From: Prevotella sp.
GTDB lineage: Bacteria > Bacteroidota > Bacteroidia > Bacteroidales > Bacteroidaceae
Assembly (NCBI GenBank): GCA_017617615.1
Contig: JAFZVV010000005.1
Coordinates: forward strand, 4,485-68,484
Length of the DNA stretch: 64,000 bases
Direction of reading: 5' to 3'
This document shows, one piece after another, positions 53,945-62,357 of this stretch. Each line of letters opens with the position of its first letter. Within the stretch, counting starts at the first letter, position 1. The notes beneath the pieces were generated by a model that was not told the DNA's origin, did not search any database, and saw only the letters and a list, made by a program, of their open reading frames with translations. A program made the translations under genes and the position numbers.

Positions 53945-54691
53945 ATGAAGAGAACAATTATCATTACAGGTGGTACAACAGGTATCGGTAAGGCTACGGC
54001 TTATCAGTTTGCAAAGAACGGTTGGAATGTGGTCATCACAAGCAGAATCGAAAAGAAGGGTAACGCCTTTGTCGAGGAAGCCAAGAACGAGGGGCTGGAT
54101 ATGACCTTTTTTCAGTTGGATGTGACGAAAGAGGAGCAGGTGGCTCAGGTCATCGAGCAGACGGTGGCAAAGTTCGGCAAGCTGGACAGCATCGTCAACA
54201 ACTCGGGAATCTCGCTGGGGGCCGCACCCCTGGCCGACACCGAGACGGAGGAGTTCAAGCAGCAGCTGGACACCAACGTGCTGGGCGTTTACTACGGCAT
54301 GAAGTACGCTATCCGCGCCATGCTGAAGACTGGCGGTGGCACGATTGTCAACCTGGCATCTATCGCAGGACTCAACGGTCTGATTTACACCGCTCAATAT
54401 TGCGCATCGAAGCACGCCGTAGTGGGACTCACCAAGGCTGCTGCCATCGACTACGCCCAGCAGGGAATCCGCATCAACGCCGTTGCTCCCGGTGCCATTA
54501 AGACCGACATCCTGAAGCACGCCATCGATGCCGGTGCCTACGACGAGAAGGGCATTGCCGCCATCCATCCGATGAACCGCATGGGCGAGGTGCAGGACAT
54601 TGCTCTGGCCATCTATTACCTGGCAAGTCCCGACAACAAATTCCTGACGGGAACCATCCTCAACGTTGACGGCGGATATAATTGCAAATAG
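53945..54691 (+). CDS. SDR-family oxidoreductase
   Basis: 248 residues, classical short-chain dehydrogenase size. Nucleotide-binding TGGTTGIG (8-15), structural NNSG (85-88), catalytic Ser139 in VNLASIAG, Tyr152 and Lys156 in YCASK, and the PG motif in NAVAPGAIKTD. It resembles the FabG/glucose-1-dehydrogenase branch; the C-terminus GTILNVDGGYNCK is typical. NAD(P)H-dependent; substrate not readable. GC content of the coding part is high compared with its AT-rich upstream region. Its stop is 1 bp before the next start, so they form one unit. Confidence 0.9.
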   Translation: MKRTIIITGGTTGIGKATAYQFAKNGWNVVITSRIEKKGNAFVEEAKNEGLDMTFFQLDVTKEEQVAQVIEQTVAKFGKLDSIVNNSGISLGAAPLADTETEEFKQQLDTNVLGVYYGMKYAIRAMLKTGGGTIVNLASIAGLNGLIYTAQYCASKHAVVGLTKAAAIDYAQQGIRINAVAPGAIKTDILKHAIDAGAYDEKGIAAIHPMNRMGEVQDIALAIYYLASPDNKFLTGTILNVDGGYNCK

Positions 54692-54692
54692 A

Positions 54693-55202
54693 ATGGAACT
54701 GATTGACTACACAAACAAATGGGTGACAGGCGAAATCCAAGAGGATTTGGCTATGATAGCAGGAGGCACGATATGCCTTCTGCTTGCCCTTGTAGCTTGG
54801 CGCTGGGGTACGTCGGAGTCGGCTCGCGCCATCATCCTGCCGCTGACGGTGGTGGCAGTCATCCTTATTGCACTCGGAGGCTCGTTGGCCTATAGCAACC
54901 ACACGCGCCAGAAGCTGTTCGTGGAGCAATATCAGGAGTCACCGCAGAAGTTTCTGGAGAGCGAGAAAGCCCGCGTGGACGATTTCATGAAGATATATCC
55001 GCAGACCATCATCGTCTCTGTCGTCATGATGGTCATCGCCATCTGCGTGTTTGCCTTTTGCGATAAGCCCTGGCTCCGTGCTTCCGCATTGGCACTCATC
55101 CTAATAGCTCTTGCCGCCCTGACCATCGACTTCTTCTCAAAGGAGCGAGGTGTTATCTATCAGCAGGAGCTGGATAGCATAAAGATAGAAAAAGTGGGAT
55201 AA
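54693..55202 (+). CDS. Small membrane protein with four hydrophobic segments
   Basis: 169 residues from the ATG at 54693. Four hydrophobic segments: ~19-36 (MIAGGTICLLLALVAW), ~45-63 (AIILPLTVVAVILIALGGSL), ~105-123 (TIIVSVVMMVIAICVFAF) and ~128-146 (ASALALILIALAALTID). A charged loop lies between the second and third. No family recognised. It is 1 bp after the SDR stop and 37 bp before the AraC gene, so it may be functionally linked to them. Confidence 0.7.
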   Translation: MELIDYTNKWVTGEIQEDLAMIAGGTICLLLALVAWRWGTSESARAIILPLTVVAVILIALGGSLAYSNHTRQKLFVEQYQESPQKFLESEKARVDDFMKIYPQTIIVSVVMMVIAICVFAFCDKPWLRASALALILIALAALTIDFFSKERGVIYQQELDSIKIEKVG

Positions 55203-55227
55203 TAATCATTATCTTCAGAAATCTTTG

Positions 55228-55236
55228 TATCTTTGC
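55228..55236 (+). promoter_or_regulatory. -7 element immediately before the AraC gene
   Basis: TATCTTTGC ends 4 bp before the ATG at 55240. The expected start of transcription falls on or next to the start codon, so the mRNA would be (almost) leaderless. The element is strong for this phylum. Confidence 0.5.
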
Positions 55237-55239
55237 ACC

Positions 55240-56133
55240 ATGAAGATGAAACAAATATATTTTCCCACGGTGTCGGCATTCATGCATGCCCTCGGACGCG
55301 ACGATGTGCGCCACCCGCTCATTGAGGTCATCCATCTTGATGACCTTGCCGATTGCAGCTCGTTCAGTAACACACGCTATACGTTTGGATTCTACTGCGT
55401 GGTCTATAAGGATGCGCGCTGCGGCACCGTTCGCTACGGGCGCAATGAGTACGACTACGACAACGGCACGCTGCTTTTCTTCGCCCCCGAGCACGATGTT
55501 GAACTTGGCACACTCGAACAGAGCTACAAGGGTGTGATGCTCATCTTCTCACCGACGCTGATGCAGGGGCTGTCGATGTCGCCCTACACCTTCTTCGGAT
55601 ATTCGGTCAACGAGGCTCTGCACGTCTCGGAGCGTGAGCGCCAGCAATTGTACGACATCCTCGGCAACATCGAGATGGAGCTGGAGCGCAGCATTGACCG
55701 TCACACCCGCCAGTTGATGGCACAGAATATCTCGCTGATACTGAATTACTGTGTGCGCTTCTACGATCGCCAGTTCATCACCCGCGAACCCATCGACAGC
55801 CAGCTCATGCAGCGTTTCACCATCCTGCTCGAGGATTATTTCGCCCATGGACTTGCCGCCCGTCAGGGAGTGCCCACCGTGCGTTATTTTGCTGATGCGC
55901 TTAACCTCTCGGCCAACTACTTCGGCGACCTCGTAAAAGCCCAAACAGGCAATAGTCCGCAGCAGCTCATCCAGCAGCAGCTCATCGCTCAGGCCCGCCA
56001 CCGCCTCACCACAACCACCGACACCGTCAGCCAGATAGCCTATGCCCTCGGCTTCGAGTATCCCCAATACTTCTCGCGCCTGTTCAAGAAGCATACTGGC
56101 CAGACACCGCAGGAGTTTAGAAAGGTAGGGTAA
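55240..56133 (+). CDS. AraC-family transcriptional regulator
   Basis: 297 residues from the ATG at 55240 (Met at 55246 is also possible). The N-terminal ~150 residues are a cupin-like sensing domain (YTFGFYCVVYKDARCGTVRY, LLFFAPEHDVELG). The C-terminal ~95 residues are a double helix-turn-helix: FADALNLSANYFGDLVKAQT, then GNSPQQLI, then VSQIAYALGFEYPQYFSRLF ending in KKHTGQTPQEFRK. The likely target is the SDR promoter with its 12-bp direct repeats; that is inference. It may also regulate itself. Confidence 0.9.
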   Translation: MKMKQIYFPTVSAFMHALGRDDVRHPLIEVIHLDDLADCSSFSNTRYTFGFYCVVYKDARCGTVRYGRNEYDYDNGTLLFFAPEHDVELGTLEQSYKGVMLIFSPTLMQGLSMSPYTFFGYSVNEALHVSERERQQLYDILGNIEMELERSIDRHTRQLMAQNISLILNYCVRFYDRQFITREPIDSQLMQRFTILLEDYFAHGLAARQGVPTVRYFADALNLSANYFGDLVKAQTGNSPQQLIQQQLIAQARHRLTTTTDTVSQIAYALGFEYPQYFSRLFKKHTGQTPQEFRKVG

Positions 56134-56599
56134 GCATCATTTGGGGGCATTGCAGAAGGTTCGAAAATCGGGTAAAAACAGGGTTCTTGTACCGCTATTG
56201 TATCTCGGACGCTCTAAGTGTCTGGGATTCAATGGCGGTTAATAATTCAAAGTCAACTATGGATAACCCAAACGGCTGTCAGCTCTCTGTTTTTGTTTAC
56301 GGCTGTTTGCTCTGTCAAACATACCAAATCCGTGATTAAGCGAGAGCAAAGTAAAGCTTGCTTTTGTTTTGCCGAGCGTGAACGGATTATTTAATGTTTA
56401 TGTGTCGCCAGACAGATAATCTTTGGCTGGAATAAATTCCTTCGTTTTCTCGCCAAGGCAAAATGCAAGCACTATGCTCTTCTGGCTTAACGAAAACGTT
56501 CAAATTGATTCAAAAAGGTAGGGAAAAGAAAGGTTGGGATGGCATTTTGAGGCAAAATGAAGATTTTTAAGCCAATTTTATGCTTTTTCTACGAAAAAG
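56134..56599. other. Intergenic region with an imperfect palindrome element
   Basis: 465 bp without a gene. At 56335-56390 lies GCGAGAGCAAAG, then AAGCTTGCTTTTG, then TTTTGCCGAGCG: an imperfect palindrome of the kind dispersed in these genomes, preceded by CGTGATTAAG, which also ends the FISUMP genes. The remaining sequence has no clear feature. Confidence 0.45.
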
Positions 56600-56632
56600 T
56601 TTGGCTATTCCAAATTAAAGCAGTACCTTTGC
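56600..56632 (+). promoter_or_regulatory. Consensus promoter of the Abi gene
   Basis: TTTG at 56600-56603, 20 bp, then TACCTTTGC at 56624-56632: a full match to the Bacteroidota consensus. The expected transcript starts near 56639. Confidence 0.7.
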
Positions 56633-56697
56633 ACCACCAGAACCCGCCAAGCCTCTCCACGATGCTCAAATGTGCGGGTCGTTTTATGTTTATGCAG

Positions 56698-57612
56698 ATG
56701 AGCAACAGAATTCCATTCCAGAAGCCGTACACCAGTGCGCACGACCTTGTCTGTCTCTTGCAGTCAAGAGGCTTGATGTTTACAGATACAGCAAAGGCTG
56801 AGAGTTATCTCGAATATATAGGCTATTACCGCCTGACAGCCTATATGTATCCTTTACTACAGATGCCGAAGGAGCAACATCGCTATAAACCGAACGCAAC
56901 GTTCAGCCAAGTGATGATGCTATATCGTTTTGATAAGAAACTTCGTTTGCTTATCTTCAATGAGATAGAGAAGATTGAAGTGGCAGTAAGAAGTGCTATT
57001 GTCAATATCGGCTGCGACATGACGGGCAATCCCTTCTGGATGAGCGACAGTAGCAATTTCATTGACCAAGGGAAATTTCGTCACACGATGGACTTGATAG
57101 ACGCTGAGCTTCACCGTTCACGCGAGGATTTCATCGTCCACTTCAAGCAGACCTATTCTGATGCCTATCCTCCTGCATGGATATTGGTAGAAGTGCTTCC
57201 CTTTGGAGTCATCACCAATATCTTCAGCAACATCAAGGTCGCCCGAATCAAGAAAAGCATCGCTCGGAGATTTGGTTTGCAAGTGGCACCTTTCGAGTCG
57301 TGGCTTACCATCGTAACACTAACCCGCAATTCCTGTTGCCACCATGCTCGTGTGTGGAACAAGCAAAACACTATACGTCCGATGCTTCCCAACCGTATGG
57401 CTGGCAGCTGGATAACTCTGCCCACCGATACGCTCCGTATCTATTTTGACCTCTGCATCATCAAGTATTTCTTAAACATCATTTCGCCGAACAATGATAT
57501 GAAGGATAAGATCGACGTCCTGCTGTCCGACTATCCAGCCATTGACATCAACGCAATGGGGTTTCCTCGTGGATGGGAAAGCGAGCCATTATGGAATCCT
57601 CCTATTGTTTAG
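56698..57612 (+). CDS. Abi_2 (AbiD/AbiF-like) abortive infection protein
   Basis: 304 residues from the ATG at 56698 (56692 or 56686 also possible); an upstream frame to 56557 is rejected because it spans the promoter. The Abi_2 pattern is clear: PYTSAHDLVCLLQSRGLMFT, YLEYIGYYRLTAYMYPLLQM, YRFDKKLRLLIFNEIEKIEV, PAWILVEVLPFGVITNIFSN, and the HEPN-type RNase motif R-x4-H in LTRNSCCHHARVWNK. Family members cause abortive infection against phages and may act as RNA nucleases. It is a single gene with its own promoter; no antitoxin is evident. It lies near the mobilization module at 61570, which fits a defence gene carried by accessory DNA. Confidence 0.85.
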   Translation: MSNRIPFQKPYTSAHDLVCLLQSRGLMFTDTAKAESYLEYIGYYRLTAYMYPLLQMPKEQHRYKPNATFSQVMMLYRFDKKLRLLIFNEIEKIEVAVRSAIVNIGCDMTGNPFWMSDSSNFIDQGKFRHTMDLIDAELHRSREDFIVHFKQTYSDAYPPAWILVEVLPFGVITNIFSNIKVARIKKSIARRFGLQVAPFESWLTIVTLTRNSCCHHARVWNKQNTIRPMLPNRMAGSWITLPTDTLRIYFDLCIIKYFLNIISPNNDMKDKIDVLLSDYPAIDINAMGFPRGWESEPLWNPPIV

Positions 57613-57795
57613 CAGATTGTGAGTCTTTTGAAATGTTTTTTTCAAACACAAAGAGATAGTTTATGTACCTCAAAGAGAATATGATAAATATTATTAAGAG
57701 AGCAAAAAGAATGGCCGAATTCCTTGGTCATTCCAAAGATTTGATTACTCTCTCTCTCAAATACTCACCTACAATAGCTTATACATTATTAAGTT

Positions 57796-57860
57796 GCGCG
57801 GGCACCCGCGTCAATATACGGCTTTCTTTGCATCCGTGCAAGGGAAGCCGCAGTGTTTTT
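57796..57860 (+). promoter_or_regulatory. Structured leader or terminator upstream of the large surface protein
   Basis: A small hairpin CGCGGG/CCCGCG (57796-57809) is followed by a longer one: CGGCTT (57818-57823) pairs with AAGCCG (57844-57849), and TTGCA (57827-57831) with TGCAA (57836-57840). A run of six T follows (57855-57860). The T-run gives it the form of an intrinsic terminator or attenuator. No promoter motif lies between it and the ATG at 57911, so the surface protein mRNA probably passes through it. Confidence 0.55.
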
Positions 57861-57910
57861 TATCCTAAAGGAATAAAGAGAATAATATAAATAATTAAAT
57901 CATAAAAACA

Positions 57911-60900
57911 ATGACAACACATCAACCTTTTAGAAGATTGCTTTCAAGGATAGCCATGATGCTATTCATGATGATGCTCACGACCATGACGGCGTGGGCA
58001 GCAGACGAAACGAAGACGTTTGAAAACGCCACTATTCAGAAGGGCAACACAGGGCAACTGACTTACAATGGTGAAATCCTTTTCAGTGCCGTGGGCAATG
58101 AGACTGTTAAAAAGTCGACAAGCAGCGGCCAAGTAACGCTCCTTCCTCCAATTAACGATGCAGGAGAGGTCGAAGAGGGTACGGTCAGATTCTATCCGCG
58201 CATCAGCGGCAAGGTGAAGAGCATCGTTTTCTCAAGTGCATATACGACAACGGCCGGCGGTTACGTGAAATTTGGTAAAGGCAGCACATGGACCAACCCC
58301 GTATCGGAAACCATGACTGGCAACAATGCTTGGACTTCTATCTCATTCACCAACAGCGATGGCATCCAACTTGACAACGAGGGTGACTATCTCGAAATCA
58401 AGTTGTTTGGAACGGCACAAGATGGCGGCGGTATTATATCCAAAGGCTCCATCACAGTCACCTACGAGCCTACGTCATCGGTGCAGACGCACACACACAA
58501 CTTCTCGTATAGCCAGAACGGCAGCACGCTGACTGCCACCTGCGCCCACAACGACGGAAAGGATTGCAGCCTTGCGTCGGACAACTGGCAGGTTTCGACG
58601 ACGCTGACTCCACCGACTAACGCCGCCTACGAGCAATATAGGTATCACCCTGCCACGCTGTCGAACATTGCGCTTTTCACGACGGAGACGGGAGCCGCGG
58701 TGGGCGACATCACCTACGTGAACAATACGACTGGCGCAAGCCTCGGGACCTCATCGCCACATGACGTAGGAGCCTACACTGCCAGTGTCACCATCACCGC
58801 AGGAGGCACGGGCTACACGCTGACGACGAGTTATAGCGTGGGAACATTCTGCGGCATCAACACCAACTATCCGCAGTTCACTACCGACAAGGAAGGAAAT
58901 TATTCCATTGACGGTGAGACCGTCACCCTCACCTTCACGTCGCTGTATGGCGAGACATTGACGGGGCTGACCGTGACGGGCGCAACGACAAACTACAGCA
59001 TCGGCAGCGGTATCACTGACAATGGCAACAACACCTACACATTCACCATGCCTCAGGAAGAAGTCAGCATCGGCGCTACGTTCACAGCACCCGACGCCAG
59101 CCACTTCGAGCAGAACGGCGACACCTACACCATCAAGACCGCCAACGGCTGGGGCTGGTTCTGCTTTGCCACGAACTACGACTTGGCTCCCGACGGCTTC
59201 AGCGGCAAGAACGTGAAACTCGACGCAGACGTCAGTTCGTCGGAGATGGCAGGCACGAGCGGTCACCCGTTCAAGGGTACGTTTGACGGACAAGGCAATA
59301 CGCTGACCTTTAACCGCACTGCCGCCGAGGACTTCTGCGCCCCGTTCCACTACATCAATGGCGCCACCATCAGCAACCTCCACGTCCAGGGCACCATCAC
59401 GGGCGGCAACTATGAGCGCTCAGGCGGTCTGGTGGGCCATTCCGAGGGCAATATCACCATCAATAACTGCCGCGTGAGCACCGAAATCAGCACCACAGTC
59501 AGCGGCGTTGCCTTTCACGGCGGTGTCATCGCATTTTGGTATGACTCAAACGTCGCCTGCACCGTCACGGGCTGCGTCTATGACGGACTGATATACAACC
59601 CGAACGAGGCCGACGCGACCACCTACTGCAGCGGCTTCATAGGAAACCTCTTTGGAAGTAATCTGATCGTCACGTTCACCGACTGCCTCTTCGCCCCCGC
59701 TGCATACGGCACGGGCAAATACACACTGGGCGGCAACTGCTTCACGTTCGTCTATCCAAACAGTGACCCGACCTACAACATGACGAACTGCTACTACACC
59801 AGCACCCTCGGCAATAGGCAGGGCCGCCCCGCAGCCACGGCGACCGTCGCGCCCGCCAACCTCGGCAATGAGACCACCGACCACGGAATGGTGGATGGCT
59901 ACGAGAACGGTTTCCTCTACAACGGCAACTACTACACGCCGAAATACGGCGACGCAGTGGTTGAATACCGCTTCAATGAGTGGAATGAGAGGGCCGACGT
60001 GACCATCAACGGCACGAACGATGACCAAACAGGCGTCAACGTCGTGGGCGTGAACATCACGGAGGAGGTCGGCAATATCAAGAGCGTGACCTACAACCGC
60101 CCGTTCACCGCAGCACAGGCTGCGACGGTGATACTGCCGTTCAACTATATCTGCAACGGCAGCGAGGGCGGCAAGTTCTACGAGTTTGTCGGAGTTAGCG
60201 GCTCGTCATCAGTAATGGAGGACGGCAATCAGGTGACCTCGCTGACGGCCAACACACCGTATATTTTCATGCCGACCGCCACGGCGATGTCATTCCCGAA
60301 CATCGAGAACATGACGGGCGGAGCGGTGACGCTGAAGCCCACCGCAGGCGACCACGAGGTGACTTCCGGCAGCTGGAAACTGGTGGGTTCGTATACTTCC
60401 AAGACGTGGGCGGCAGAAGACCCGGAAATCAGAAAGGCTTATTTTATCAATAATGAGGGCGCGCTGGAAAAGATCGAGCCAGGAATGACAACTCTCCCGA
60501 CTTCATGTTATCTGCTGAAAGAATCTGAAAACTTCACTATCTACGACAGCGGCTCCGATGCCGAGAACAACACAACGGCCATCGAGACGGCTGCCGCAAG
60601 CGGCAAGACGTATGACGTGACGCTCGCCGGCCGCACACTCTTCAAGGACGGCAAGTGGAACACGCTGTGCCTGCCGTTCGCGCTGAGTGCCGAGCAGATT
60701 GCCGCACACGCAGACTTCAGCGGAGCCACGCTGATGGAGTTGGACACGGACGGCAAGAACGGCTTCGACCCGACGGACGGCACGCTCTACCTGACGTTCA
60801 AAGCCGCCACGGCCATTGCGGCAGGAGTGCCGTATCTGGTGAAATGGGACGCTGCGGGCACGGACTTCACCTCACCCACGTTCAGCGGCGTGACCATCAA

Positions 60901-61297
60901 CGCAACAGCTACGACCACGGTGAGCGACGCTGACGGGGATTTGCAGGAGGTACAGATGGTGGGCAGCTACTCGCCCGTGCCGGTAGTGGCCGACGACAAG
61001 AGCATCCTTTTCCTCGGCGAGGCGAACACGCTGTACTACTCGTCCATCGACCGCGACATCCGTTCATGCCGTGCCTACTTCTCGGTGCCCTACATCAAGC
61101 AGAATGCTGGAGCCAAGGCCCGCGCCTTTGTATTGAACTTTGACGGTGAAGAAGCGACAGGCATTCTTGAGGTCTCTGCCGATTTCGATGAAAAGAAAGA
61201 TGATACATGGTATTCGTTGGACGGCGTTCGTCTTAACGGAAAGCCTACTCAGCGAGGATTGTATATCAATAATGGTAAAAAAACACTTATCAAATAA
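57911..61297 (+). CDS. Large secreted protein with GLUG-like segment and sorting tail
   Basis: 1128 residues. Signal peptide: RRLLSRIAMMLFMMMLTTM, then TAWA. Residues ~30-190 are a beta domain, followed by an MBG-like region (DVGAYTASVTITAGGTGYTL, ~275-295). Around ~420-600 there is a GLUG/peptidase-M26-like repeat part (FKGTFDGQGNTLTF and RSGGLVGHSEGNITINNCRV). The end carries a long Thr/Gly-rich beta region and the sorting tail WYSLDGVRLNGKPTQRGLYI, then NNGKKTLIK. Composition is Cys-poor and strand-rich, typical of adhesins or wall-bound proteins exported by a type IX-like system. It is immediately followed by the small peptide gene at 61303. Confidence 0.85.
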   Translation: MTTHQPFRRLLSRIAMMLFMMMLTTMTAWAADETKTFENATIQKGNTGQLTYNGEILFSAVGNETVKKSTSSGQVTLLPPINDAGEVEEGTVRFYPRISGKVKSIVFSSAYTTTAGGYVKFGKGSTWTNPVSETMTGNNAWTSISFTNSDGIQLDNEGDYLEIKLFGTAQDGGGIISKGSITVTYEPTSSVQTHTHNFSYSQNGSTLTATCAHNDGKDCSLASDNWQVSTTLTPPTNAAYEQYRYHPATLSNIALFTTETGAAVGDITYVNNTTGASLGTSSPHDVGAYTASVTITAGGTGYTLTTSYSVGTFCGINTNYPQFTTDKEGNYSIDGETVTLTFTSLYGETLTGLTVTGATTNYSIGSGITDNGNNTYTFTMPQEEVSIGATFTAPDASHFEQNGDTYTIKTANGWGWFCFATNYDLAPDGFSGKNVKLDADVSSSEMAGTSGHPFKGTFDGQGNTLTFNRTAAEDFCAPFHYINGATISNLHVQGTITGGNYERSGGLVGHSEGNITINNCRVSTEISTTVSGVAFHGGVIAFWYDSNVACTVTGCVYDGLIYNPNEADATTYCSGFIGNLFGSNLIVTFTDCLFAPAAYGTGKYTLGGNCFTFVYPNSDPTYNMTNCYYTSTLGNRQGRPAATATVAPANLGNETTDHGMVDGYENGFLYNGNYYTPKYGDAVVEYRFNEWNERADVTINGTNDDQTGVNVVGVNITEEVGNIKSVTYNRPFTAAQAATVILPFNYICNGSEGGKFYEFVGVSGSSSVMEDGNQVTSLTANTPYIFMPTATAMSFPNIENMTGGAVTLKPTAGDHEVTSGSWKLVGSYTSKTWAAEDPEIRKAYFINNEGALEKIEPGMTTLPTSCYLLKESENFTIYDSGSDAENNTTAIETAAASGKTYDVTLAGRTLFKDGKWNTLCLPFALSAEQIAAHADFSGATLMELDTDGKNGFDPTDGTLYLTFKAATAIAAGVPYLVKWDAAGTDFTSPTFSGVTINATATTTVSDADGDLQEVQMVGSYSPVPVVADDKSILFLGEANTLYYSSIDRDIRSCRAYFSVPYIKQNAGAKARAFVLNFDGEEATGILEVSADFDEKKDDTWYSLDGVRLNGKPTQRGLYINNGKKTLIK

Positions 61298-61302
61298 ACA
61301 AT

Positions 61303-61476
61303 ATGAAGAAAGACTATAAGAAGCCCTCTATGACGGCAATTGAGTTGCAACACATGACAAGGCTTTTGGCTGGAAGTGGTGATGTGAAAGGGTTGCGGTC
61401 AAACGGTTGGAATGAACCAGAAGATGAACTCAATCTTAACAATCAGGGTGGCGGCAGCAGCATTTGGGACAGATAA
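61303..61476 (+). CDS. 57-residue peptide with LLAGS motif
   Basis: The ATG at 61303 lies 5 bp after the stop of the large surface protein gene, in a different frame. The product is 57 residues: MKKDYKKPSMTAIELQHMTR, then LLAGSGDVKGLRSNGWNEPE, then DELNLNNQGGGSSIWDR. It has a basic N-terminus with the KKxYxxP pattern, a hydrophobic LLAG(S) centre that could be a processing site, and an acidic Gly/Asn-rich end. Short proteins of this form (KKxYxxPxx...LLAGS) recur in Prevotella genomes next to surface proteins; their role is unknown. Too short for usual gene-length cut-offs. Confidence 0.65.
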   Translation: MKKDYKKPSMTAIELQHMTRLLAGSGDVKGLRSNGWNEPEDELNLNNQGGGSSIWDR

Positions 61477-61569
61477 GAACCAAATCATAATCAATGAAGA
61501 AGTAGCGGCGTTCAACTCCAGAACGTCGCTACTTTCATTGGTATAGGTCTGATGCAAAGAAAGAGAGTG

Positions 61570-62355
61570 TTATCTTGTTACTCTTTGCTCAATCCGCTTA
61601 CGCCTGTTCTTCCAGAGCCTATGTAACTCTTCCTGATGCTCCGCTTCATCGGTGTATAGGAACTCAATATAATCAGCCTTCTCAGCCCATTCCTTATTGG
61701 GTCTCGCAAACTCACGAAGCAGCACATACTTCTTCTCGATGGTGTTCAGCCTGGCATTGTCATGGGCTATGATACAGGTGAGGAAGATGGAAGTCAACCA
61801 AACACAGAACATGACAATCCTGAACCACCACTTTACATAGCGGTCGGCAAAGAATCGACGCACATAGTACCAGGGCAGAAGAAAGAACAGATAGCCAGGC
61901 ACGCCTTTCAGACTTGTCGGGCGTTCAGGCTTGGTGATGAAGGTCGCGTTGGTGTGTCCCTTCCCAATCACCGTCGTCACGGCAGCTTCCACAATGTTCC
62001 TGTCTATGACTGTCACAGCAGGAGTGGCTGGTTTTTCCTTGGCTTCTGCCAATTCCTGACGATATTGTTCGAGTAACGTCATTACATCTTCGGGGATGTC
62101 CTGCTTACCTTCTACGACAAACCTGTTTTGGTGCTGTTTGAGATAAGCTTCTATCGCAGTTGCCACTGCCTTATTGAAGTCAATGAGGGAAAGAGCATAT
62201 TTAGCCATATCTGTATCGCCCAAGTTCCATAGTTTCTTGGCTTCTTCAAGGTTGCGGTTGTTGATGGCTTTCAATACCTCATCAAGCTTCTGGTACAGGT
62301 CATCAACACTGTATTCTGACTCGTCCTTTAGTGGGGTCTGTTTGTTTCGTGCCAT
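61570..62355 (-). CDS. Mobilization accessory protein (third mob gene)
   Basis: 261 residues. The N-terminal ~125 residues are charged and helical (EYSVDDLYQKLDEVLKAINN, VMTLLEQYRQELAEAKEK). A membrane-anchoring part follows (VPGYLFFLLPWYYVRRFF and WFRIVMFCVWLTSIFLTCII, ~155-200) and a charged C-terminus (RKRIEQRVTR). It starts 2 bp after the relaxase stop. A membrane-attached third gene after relaxosome and relaxase genes is a common plan of Bacteroidota mobilizable elements and could link the relaxosome to a coupling protein. Confidence 0.75.
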   Translation of the reverse strand: MARNKQTPLKDESEYSVDDLYQKLDEVLKAINNRNLEEAKKLWNLGDTDMAKYALSLIDFNKAVATAIEAYLKQHQNRFVVEGKQDIPEDVMTLLEQYRQELAEAKEKPATPAVTVIDRNIVEAAVTTVIGKGHTNATFITKPERPTSLKGVPGYLFFLLPWYYVRRFFADRYVKWWFRIVMFCVWLTSIFLTCIIAHDNARLNTIEKKYVLLREFARPNKEWAEKADYIEFLYTDEAEHQEELHRLWKNRRKRIEQRVTR

Positions 62356-62357
62356 AG

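Noticed and set aside
57663..57890. 75-codon frame upstream of the large surface protein
   Set aside because: It runs through the hairpins at 57796-57849 and its second half is an artefact of that sequence; no signal peptide or domain.
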